DNA of 5,156 nt from DATAYA01 sp036272815 (lineage in GTDB: Bacteria; Pseudomonadota; Alphaproteobacteria; Acetobacterales; Acetobacteraceae): NCBI GenBank assembly GCA_036272815.1, contig DATAYA010000168.1, positions 1 to 5,156 on the forward strand, written 5' to 3'. The position numbers and the translations under genes are program-made. Positions 1-4,303 of this stretch are shown here, one piece after another. The notes under the pieces were generated by a model that was given only the letters and a program-made list of their open reading frames with translations, ran no database searches and had not been told where the DNA came from. Position 1 is the stretch's first letter, and every line of letters starts with the position of its first letter.

Positions 1-1161
1 GGCGCCGCCGCCGATCAGGTCGTTGCCGGAGCCGCCGCGCAGCACGTTGGCGCCGGTCGAGCCGATCCCGGTCAGCGTCTCGTTGCCGCCGCCGGCGAGC
101 AGCAGGTCGGGCGCGCTGCCGCCGGCGAACAGCACGTCGCCATTGGCCAACCCAAAGACCGTGCTGGCGCCGGTGCCGGCGAAGACGAGGCTGCCGCCGC
201 CCGCGCCGGCCGCGAACAGCCCGCCGCCGGAGCCGCCGTCGATGACCGCATTGCCGGTGCCGCCGCCGATCACCGTGCTGGTGTTGCTGCCGTTGATGAA
301 CAACAGGGTTCCCGCGCCGACGCCCGCGACCACATGCCCGACCGCAAAGACGGTATCGACGCCGCCGGCGCCGGGCAGGATCGTGTCGGTGCCCTGCGAG
401 ACGATGATGTCGTTGCCGCTGCCGGGCACGATCAGGTTGGTGCCGGTGCCGGTGGTGATGGTGTCGTTGCCGATCGAGCCGATCACGGCGTTGGCGCTGT
501 CGTCGGTGGTGATTGCCGAGCTGACGCCGTTGTCGGTGACGACCTGCGTGGGGCCGCTCGGGGTCGGCGGGGGCGTGGGCGCGGCCGGCTGGGGCGGCGG
601 GTAGAGGATGTCGATCGCCGCGATGTCGGTCGCGTCGAGGTCCGGGTTGTCGGGACCGACGGTCGGAAACATGATGGAATTCGGGTCGCCGCCGTCGACG
701 GTGGAATGTCCCAGCCCCAGGGTATGGCCGATCTCGTGCAGGGCCACCTGGTAGAGCGTGGTCTCTGTGCCGGCGTACTCCGCCATGCCGGAGGCGTTGG
801 TGGTCAGGCCGTTCAAGTCGGCCGGGTTTTCGAGCCGGACCAGCGTGTCGGGCGCAAAATTGACGCCGTTGGCGGTGGCCTTCGGATCGGTCTCGCCGAT
901 CTCCCCGGTGATCGTCGACAGATCCGCGAAGCCGACGCGTATGTCGGCCGCCTGGCTCTCGTCGCTGCTGTCCGGGACGTTGACGAAATTCAGGCTGGGA
1001 TCGACCGATTCCCACTTGTCGAACGCCGCGGTGATCGTGGATTGCAGTGCCGGCGTGATCTGCTGGTCGAACGTCGGGTCGCCGGGATAAACAAACTGGA
1101 TAAAGCTCCAGGTGATCGTGTCCGTGTTCCAGACCGGTCCCTCGAAGGAGTATGCGGGCAT
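1..1161 (-). CDS. RTX-type matrixin/serralysin-like zinc metalloprotease (C-terminus outside window)
   Basis: Predicted secreted zinc endopeptidase; 387 residues are visible and the gene continues past the left edge. Residues 1-187 form the catalytic domain. HEIGHTLGLGH (142-152) supplies three zinc-binding histidines and the catalytic Glu143, and SIMFP with Met164 fits the Met-turn of metzincins. The SIMFP form is closer to matrixins than to classical serralysins. A proline-rich linker (188-205) leads to a glycine/aspartate-rich region (208-387). There, GSGND, GGGNE and GGSGND resemble degenerate RTX calcium-binding nonapeptides. The N-terminus (MPAYSFEG) shows no signal peptide and no obvious propeptide. 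This suits type I secretion through a C-terminal signal, which cannot be seen here. The ATG at 1161 is chosen because AAAAGG lies 7 nt upstream; an in-frame ATG at 1239 has no such site. The substrate is unknown. Fold and zinc site are seen directly; the secretion route is inferred. Confidence 0.9.
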   Translation of the reverse strand, partial: MPAYSFEGPVWNTDTITWSFIQFVYPGDPTFDQQITPALQSTITAAFDKWESVDPSLNFVNVPDSSDESQAADIRVGFADLSTITGEIGETDPKATANGVNFAPDTLVRLENPADLNGLTTNASGMAEYAGTETTLYQVALHEIGHTLGLGHSTVDGGDPNSIMFPTVGPDNPDLDATDIAAIDILYPPPQPAAPTPPPTPSGPTQVVTDNGVSSAITTDDSANAVIGSIGNDTITTGTGTNLIVPGSGNDIIVSQGTDTILPGAGGVDTVFAVGHVVAGVGAGTLLFINGSNTSTVIGGGTGNAVIDGGSGGGLFAAGAGGGSLVFAGTGASTVFGLANGDVLFAGGSAPDLLLAGGGNETLTGIGSTGANVLRGGSGNDLIGGGA

Positions 1162-1168
1162 CGCGACG

Positions 1169-1174
1169 CCTTTT
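1169..1174 (-). promoter_or_regulatory. Ribosome binding site deciding the protease start
   Basis: Read on the minus strand, AAAAGG lies 7 nt before the ATG at 1161. The alternative in-frame ATG at 1239 is preceded only by C-rich sequence without a Shine-Dalgarno match, so this site favours the shorter N-terminus. Confidence 0.6.
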
Positions 1175-1251
1175 GCGCTGATCGGCTTCTCGCGGCGAAC
1201 CTCTGCCGGATGTCTCCCGGTTCGGGTCCAGGCAGACATGAGAGGCGGGTG

Positions 1252-1278
1252 GCCAAGCCTCGGCGTGCCAGGCTGGGC
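1252..1278 (-). other. Imperfect inverted repeat between the FYDLN-acid gene and the protease gene
   Basis: Positions 1252-1260 pair with 1270-1278 (GCCAAGCCT with AGGCTGGGC): eight base pairs, one A-G mismatch and a 9-nt loop. No T-run follows on either strand, so it is not a standard intrinsic terminator. It could limit read-through from the FYDLN-acid gene or fold in the protease leader. It could also be chance pairing in GC-rich DNA. Confidence 0.3.
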
Positions 1279-1314
1279 GCAGCACTACACGCGGACGGCT
1301 CCGCCGGCCAGCGG

Positions 1315-1341
1315 CGCAGGCTTCACAATATCGCAGGCTTC
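1315..1341. repeat. Exact 10-nt direct repeat with an AT-rich 7-nt spacer
   Basis: CGCAGGCTTC occurs at 1315-1324 and again at 1332-1341. The two copies are separated by ACAATAT, the most AT-rich stretch nearby. The pair lies just past the stop codon of the FYDLN-acid gene and about 150 bases upstream of the protease start. Its 17-nt period could fit a protein binding on a direct repeat, or remnants of a local duplication. No regulator is identified. Confidence 0.6.
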
Positions 1342-1345
1342 CCGG

Positions 1346-1675
1346 CTAGTGTTCGGTCTCGTCGCCCTCCGGCACCTCGATCTCCGGGACGATGGCGTCG
1401 GCGTCGTCCTCGAGGTCGGAGGTGTCCTCCAGCACGTCCTCCTCCGCCTCGTCGTCGGCGGCGACGGTCTCGACCTCGGCCTCCTCGACCGGCGCCGCCG
1501 CCTTCTTGGGCCGGCGGTCCTCGGCGCTGCCGCCCGGCGGCCGGCGCAGGCGGGGCTGCTCGACGGGCTGCTCGGTGCCGCATTTCGGGCAGATCGCGGG
1601 CGAGCGGGTGAGGTCGTAGAAACGCGCGCCGCAGGCGACGCAGACGCGCTTGGTGCCGAGCTCTGGCTTGACCAT
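1346..1675 (-). CDS. FYDLN-acid domain protein (TIGR02300-type small zinc-ribbon protein)
   Basis: A 109-residue protein of unknown biochemical role, from a family typical of alphaproteobacteria. The N-terminus MVKPELGTKR leads into a compact zinc ribbon of two CxxC pairs, Cys12/Cys15 and Cys29/Cys32. The family signature lies between them, here ARFYDLT (17-23), with Thr where the family name has Asn. A proline- and lysine-rich stretch (about 45-65) follows. The last 45 residues are dominated by Asp and Glu, ending at a TAG stop. The ATG at 1675 is preferred because it matches the usual family N-terminus. A TTG at 1714 would add 13 residues but has no ribosome binding site. No strong Shine-Dalgarno precedes 1675 either. 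It is divergent from aroA, a recurring neighbourhood for this family. An RNA- or protein-binding role is plausible but unproven. Confidence 0.92.
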   Translation of the reverse strand: MVKPELGTKRVCVACGARFYDLTRSPAICPKCGTEQPVEQPRLRRPPGGSAEDRRPKKAAAPVEEAEVETVAADDEAEEDVLEDTSDLEDDADAIVPEIEVPEGDETEH

Positions 1676-1762
1676 CGGGGCGGAGATCTTTCGCGCAGCA
1701 CCGGCCCCGGACAAATCAGAAGGGGGCCGGCGGAGCGCGCGCCCATGCCACCCGGCAGCGCC

Positions 1763-1872
1763 CCTGTCAAACCCGCCTTCGGCGCTCGCTGTCAGACGCC
1801 CGCGAGCGCCGCTCGCCTGTCAAACCCCGGCGAGCGCCGCTTGCCTGTCAAACCCCCGCGAGCAGTGCTAAG
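1763..1872. repeat. Four tandem copies of a ~28-nt GC-rich unit in the aroA upstream region
   Basis: Copies begin at 1763, 1788, 1816 and 1844, giving periods of 25, 28 and 28. Each starts with C/GCTGTCA, in three copies CCTGTCAAACCC. Copies 2 and 3 share GCGAGCGCCGCT and match at 23 of 28 positions; copies 1 and 4 diverge in the second half. The second half can fold: copy 2 as GCGAGC-GCC-GCTCGC (1802-1816), copy 3 likewise with one G-T pair (1830-1844), copy 1 as CGCC-TTC-GGCG (1774-1784). Read on the minus strand, copies 1, 3 and 4 contain TTGACA, the consensus -35 hexamer, but no good -10 follows at the normal spacing. The array ends about 10 nt before the aroA ATG, so it forms most of its leader. 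The repetition is clear; the function is unknown. Confidence 0.85.
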
Positions 1873-1881
1873 CGCGCCGCC

Positions 1882-3216
1882 ATGTCCGACCCCGCCGTCC
1901 GTCCGCTCGCCGCCTCCCGCCCGCCCCGGCCGCTCACCGGGCGCATCCGCGTCCCCGGCGACAAGTCGATCAGCCACCGCGCGCTGATGCTGGGCGCCCT
2001 CGCGGTCGGGGAGACGCGCATCACCGGGCTGCTGGAGGGCGAGGACGTGCTTCGCACCGCCGCCGCCATGCGTGCCCTCGGCGCCGAGGTGGCGCGCGGC
2101 GCGGACGGCACGTGGCTGGTCGCCGGCCGCGGCGTCGGCGGTCTCGCGGAGCCGGCGGACGTGCTCGACATGGGCAATTCCGGCACCGCGGCACGGCTGC
2201 TCTGCGGCGTGCTGGCGGGCCACGACCTGTTCGCGGTGATGACCGGCGACGCGAGCCTCCGCCGCCGGCCGATGCGGCGCGTCACCGAGCCGCTCGCCGC
2301 CTGCGGCGCCCGCTTCGCCGGCCGCTCGGGCGGCCGGCTGCCGCTTGCGATCGAGGGCGCGCGTGACGCCCTGCCGCTCGACTACGTGGTGCCGGTGCCC
2401 TCGGCGCAGGTGAAGTCGGCGGTGCTGCTGGCCGGCCTGAACGCCCGCGGCGAGACCCGCGTCGAGGAGCGCGAGCCGACACGTGATCATAGTGAAAATA
2501 TGCTATGCCATTTCGGCGCCGAGATCACGGTGGAGGCCGCCGGCACGGGCCGGGTGATCCGCCTGCGCGGTCAGCCCGAACTTCGCGCCCGGGACGTCGC
2601 GGTGCCGGGCGACCCCTCCTCGGCCGCCTTCCCGCTGGTCGCCGCCCTGCTGGTGCCGGACAGCCGCGTGGTGATCGAGGGCGTCGGCCTCAATCCGCTG
2701 CGCACCGGGCTGCTCGATGCCTTGCGCGAGATGGGCGCCTCCATCACCGTTGCCGCCGAGCGCCGCGAGGGCGGCGAGCCGGTCGGCGACCTGTTGGCGG
2801 TCGCGGGCGCGCTGCGCGCGATCGACGTGCCGCCCGAGCGGGCGCCGCGGATGATCGACGAGTACCCCGTGCTCGCAGTCGCCGCCGCCTGCGCGCGCGG
2901 CACCACGCGGATGCGCGGCCTGCGCGAACTCCGCGTCAAGGAGAGCGACCGGCTGGCGGCCACCGCGGCGCTGCTGGCCGCCAACGGCGTGCGGGTCGCC
3001 GTCGATGGCGATGATCTTCTGGTCGAGGGCAACGGCGCCCCGCCCCAAGGCGGCGGCCTGGTCGAGACGCAGATGGACCACCGGCTCGCGATGAGCGCGC
3101 TGGTGCTCGGGCTCGCCACGGCCGCCCCGGTGCGGGTGGACGACACTGGCTTCATCGACACGAGCTTCCCGCGGTTCGTCTCGCTGATGGAAGGGCTGGG
3201 GGCGACGTTGGCGTGA
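1882..3216 (+). CDS. aroA: 3-phosphoshikimate 1-carboxyvinyltransferase (EPSP synthase), class II
   Basis: Cytosolic enzyme that transfers the enolpyruvyl group of PEP to shikimate 3-phosphate, the sixth shikimate-pathway step towards chorismate and aromatic amino acids. At 444 residues it is full length. Visible signatures: GDKSISHR (26-33, Lys28 substrate contact), GNSGTAARL (98-106), SAQVKSAVLLAGLN (174-187), TRDHSENML (200-208), MIDEYP (324-329, catalytic Asp326), KESDR (353-357, Glu354) and MDHR (398-401). The RxHxE form in TRDHSE and the SAQxK and NxxxTR patterns mark it as class II. Gly101 sits where the Agrobacterium CP4 enzyme has Ala. The ATG at 1882 gives a normal-length N-terminus, though no clear Shine-Dalgarno precedes it. 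It heads the aroA-cmk operon, and its TGA overlaps the cmk GTG by 4 nt. Codons 200-211 are strikingly AT-rich compared with the rest of the gene. Confidence 0.98.
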   Translation: MSDPAVRPLAASRPPRPLTGRIRVPGDKSISHRALMLGALAVGETRITGLLEGEDVLRTAAAMRALGAEVARGADGTWLVAGRGVGGLAEPADVLDMGNSGTAARLLCGVLAGHDLFAVMTGDASLRRRPMRRVTEPLAACGARFAGRSGGRLPLAIEGARDALPLDYVVPVPSAQVKSAVLLAGLNARGETRVEEREPTRDHSENMLCHFGAEITVEAAGTGRVIRLRGQPELRARDVAVPGDPSSAAFPLVAALLVPDSRVVIEGVGLNPLRTGLLDALREMGASITVAAERREGGEPVGDLLAVAGALRAIDVPPERAPRMIDEYPVLAVAAACARGTTRMRGLRELRVKESDRLAATAALLAANGVRVAVDGDDLLVEGNGAPPQGGGLVETQMDHRLAMSALVLGLATAAPVRVDDTGFIDTSFPRFVSLMEGLGATLA

Positions 3217-3899
3217 CGCAGCCCCCGGTGGTGGTCGCGATCGACGGCCCGGCCGCGTCGGGCAAGGGGACGCTGGCGCGGCGCCTCGCCGCCGAACTCG
3301 GCCTTCCGCATCTCGATACCGGGCTGCTGTATCGCGCGGTTGGGCGGCGCGTGCTCGATGCCGGCGGCGATCCGGCCGATCCGGCGACGGCCGAGGCGGC
3401 AGCGGCGGCGCTCGATCCGGCCGATCTCGGCCGCGCCGACCTGCGCGGGCCGGCCGCCGACCGGGCGTCGAGCCTGGTCGCCGCGATCCCCGCGGTGCGG
3501 GCGGCGCTGCTCGCGTTCCAGCGCCGGTTCGCCGCCGAGCGCGGCGGCGTGCTGGACGGCCGCGACATCGGCACCGTCGTGTTCCCCGACGCCGCGGCCA
3601 AGCTGTTCGTCATCGCGAGCCCGGCGGTGCGGGCGGAACGCCGCTGGCGCGAGCTCGCCGCGCGCGGCATGGCGCTGCCGCTCGTGGACGTCGAGGCGGA
3701 GATCGCGCTGCGCGACGAGCAGGACCGCACGCGCACCGCCGCACCCTTGCTACCGGCGGCGGATGCGGTGGTGCTTGATACGTCCTCGCTCGACCCGGAG
3801 GCGGCGTGCGCGCGGGCGCTGGCGATCGTGCGGGAGCGGTTGGCGGGCGGGGGATCGGTTGAAATTGCCCCCGGACGCAGCCACGGATCAACAACATGA
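3213..3899 (+). CDS. cmk: Cytidylate kinase
   Basis: Phosphorylates CMP and dCMP with ATP to the diphosphates, recycling pyrimidine nucleotides in the cytosol. The 228-residue protein has the P-loop GPAASGKGT (12-20, Lys18/Thr20 for ATP). It also has the LDTGLLYRAV nucleotide-binding stretch (34-43), the family hallmark DGRDIGTVVFPDA (115-127), a basic lid-like RAERRWREL (140-148), QDRTR (170-174) and LDTSSLD (188-194). The CMP-binding insert is short, as I recall for alphaproteobacterial members. The start is GTG at 3213, overlapping the aroA stop by 4 nt (GTGA). GAAGGG and GGGGGCG lie within 25 nt upstream, and both starting inside aroA and the overlap suggest translational coupling. The last ~15 residues extend past the conserved fold and look unstructured. 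The stop overlaps the start of the next small gene as ATGA. Confidence 0.97.
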   Translation: MTQPPVVVAIDGPAASGKGTLARRLAAELGLPHLDTGLLYRAVGRRVLDAGGDPADPATAEAAAAALDPADLGRADLRGPAADRASSLVAAIPAVRAALLAFQRRFAAERGGVLDGRDIGTVVFPDAAAKLFVIASPAVRAERRWRELAARGMALPLVDVEAEIALRDEQDRTRTAAPLLPAADAVVLDTSSLDPEAACARALAIVRERLAGGGSVEIAPGRSHGSTT

Positions 3900-4060
3900 C
3901 GCGCTTTCTCCCGATGTTGCTTGTGCTGCTGCTCGGCGGCTGCGGCCTGTTCGCTGCCCCGTGCCGCGTCGGATCGGCGGCGATCAAGATCGTGCCGGTG
4001 GTAGGCCATCCAGCGGCCGCGCCGACCGATGCGTGCGCAAGTGCGATCGATCCGGGCTGA
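3896..4060 (+). CDS. Small putative lipoprotein (54 aa), possibly DUF6726-like
   Basis: A 54-residue ORF whose ATG overlaps the cmk stop as ATGA, so it is probably translated by re-initiation. The N-terminus MTRFLPMLLVLLLGGC has one Arg, a Leu-rich hydrophobic core (5-13) and the lipobox LGGC, with Cys16 as the predicted lipidated residue. The mature part is only 39 residues. It includes CRVGSAAIKIVPVVGH (23-38) and APTDACASAID (42-52), with Cys23 and Cys47 as possible disulfide partners. From memory this resembles the small proteobacterial family DUF6726, but no search was run. It is probably exported and anchored in the outer or inner membrane; the function is unknown. Evidence that it is real: precise overlap with cmk, a well-formed lipobox, and a gap of ordinary regulatory length before rpsA. 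No convincing independent ribosome binding site is visible. Confidence 0.8.
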   Translation: MTRFLPMLLVLLLGGCGLFAAPCRVGSAAIKIVPVVGHPAAAPTDACASAIDPG

Positions 4061-4118
4061 GACGCGCCGGGCTGGCACGCGCGACCGTCACCACTCCAGC
4101 GCGCTTGACTTGCCCCGC

Positions 4119-4148
4119 TTGACTTTGCCGGGCTGCGCGATACTTAAA
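4119..4148 (+). promoter_or_regulatory. Candidate rpsA promoter
   Basis: TTGACT at 4119-4124 matches five of six -35 consensus bases. A local AT-rich patch, CTTAAA (4143-4148), lies 18 nt later and matches the -10 at three of six positions. GATACT (4139-4144) scores better, but the spacing is only 14 nt. A second TTGACT sits 14 nt upstream. Transcription from here would give rpsA a leader of roughly 150 nt. The -35 is convincing; the -10 is weak. Confidence 0.35.
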
Positions 4149-4156
4149 CCATTGAC

Positions 4157-4192
4157 GGCAACGCCGCGTCCGGCGCATGCCCTATTCGTTTT
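4157..4192 (+). terminator. Weak candidate terminator or leader hairpin
   Basis: CGCCG (4162-4166) pairs with CGGCG (4171-4175) around a CGTC tetraloop. An outer GGCA/TGCC helix (4157-4160 with 4178-4181) follows across a small internal loop. Downstream is CTATTCGTTTTAA, with TTTT at 4189-4192. The T-run is displaced 7 nt from the stem, so this is a suboptimal intrinsic terminator for the aroA-cmk-lipoprotein unit. If the promoter just upstream is real, it would instead lie in the rpsA leader. Confidence 0.3.
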
Positions 4193-4198
4193 AACCCG

Positions 4199-4219
4199 GT
4201 CCGCGCTCCCTGCGCGGAC
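4199..4219 (+). other. Perfect 8-bp hairpin in the rpsA leader
   Basis: GTCCGCGC (4199-4206) and GCGCGGAC (4212-4219) are exact reverse complements around a TCCCT loop. No T-run follows, so it is not an intrinsic terminator. It lies about 85 nt before the rpsA start codon. In enterobacteria S1 represses its own mRNA through leader structure, so a regulatory hairpin is conceivable here. No known alphaproteobacterial rpsA element was recognised. Confidence 0.5.
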
Positions 4220-4285
4220 AAGTCGTCCCCCGCCCTACGCGGCCGGGAGGCGCCAGCACCCTGGGTCCGGTCATGCCGGGCCCGC

Positions 4286-4290
4286 AAGGA
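4286..4290 (+). promoter_or_regulatory. rpsA ribosome binding site with wide spacing
   Basis: AAGGA is followed by 13 nt of A/C-rich sequence (CACACAAAACCAC) before the ATG at 4304. The spacing is longer than the usual 5-9 nt. No other in-frame start with a better site is present, and the unstructured A-rich spacer suits an S1 mRNA. Confidence 0.55.
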
Positions 4291-4303
4291 CACACAAAAC
4301 CAC

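Noticed and set aside
1216..1230. tRNA T-arm-like sequence (GGTTCGGGTCC)
   Set aside because: The flanking arms do not pair as a 5-bp T-stem and no anticodon or acceptor stem can be placed around it on either strand.
1162..1239. Longer protease N-terminus from an in-frame ATG at 1239
   Set aside because: It adds 26 Arg-rich residues with no signal-peptide character and no ribosome binding site, whereas AAAAGG sits 7 nt before the 1161 start.
334..1611. Long plus-strand open frame rich in Arg, Gly and Asp opposite the protease and FYDLN-acid genes
   Set aside because: It lies antisense to two genes with clear family motifs and has low-complexity composition typical of stop-poor shadows in GC-rich DNA.
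1676..1714. TTG start at 1714 for the FYDLN-acid gene
   Set aside because: The family N-terminus matches MVKPELGTKR beginning at 1675, and no Shine-Dalgarno precedes the TTG.
1763..1872. CRISPR array
   Set aside because: Repeat length is CRISPR-like, but the copies are directly adjacent with no spacers and they vary in sequence.
1841..1872. aroA promoter with TTGCCT and GCTAAG
   Set aside because: Each hexamer is a weak match, the spacing of 20 nt is too long, and it would leave almost no 5' leader.
3152..4078. Long minus-strand open frame opposite the aroA end, cmk and the small lipoprotein gene
   Set aside because: It is composed mostly of Arg, Ser and Ala with no recognisable domain, and the opposite strand encodes an unmistakable cytidylate kinase.
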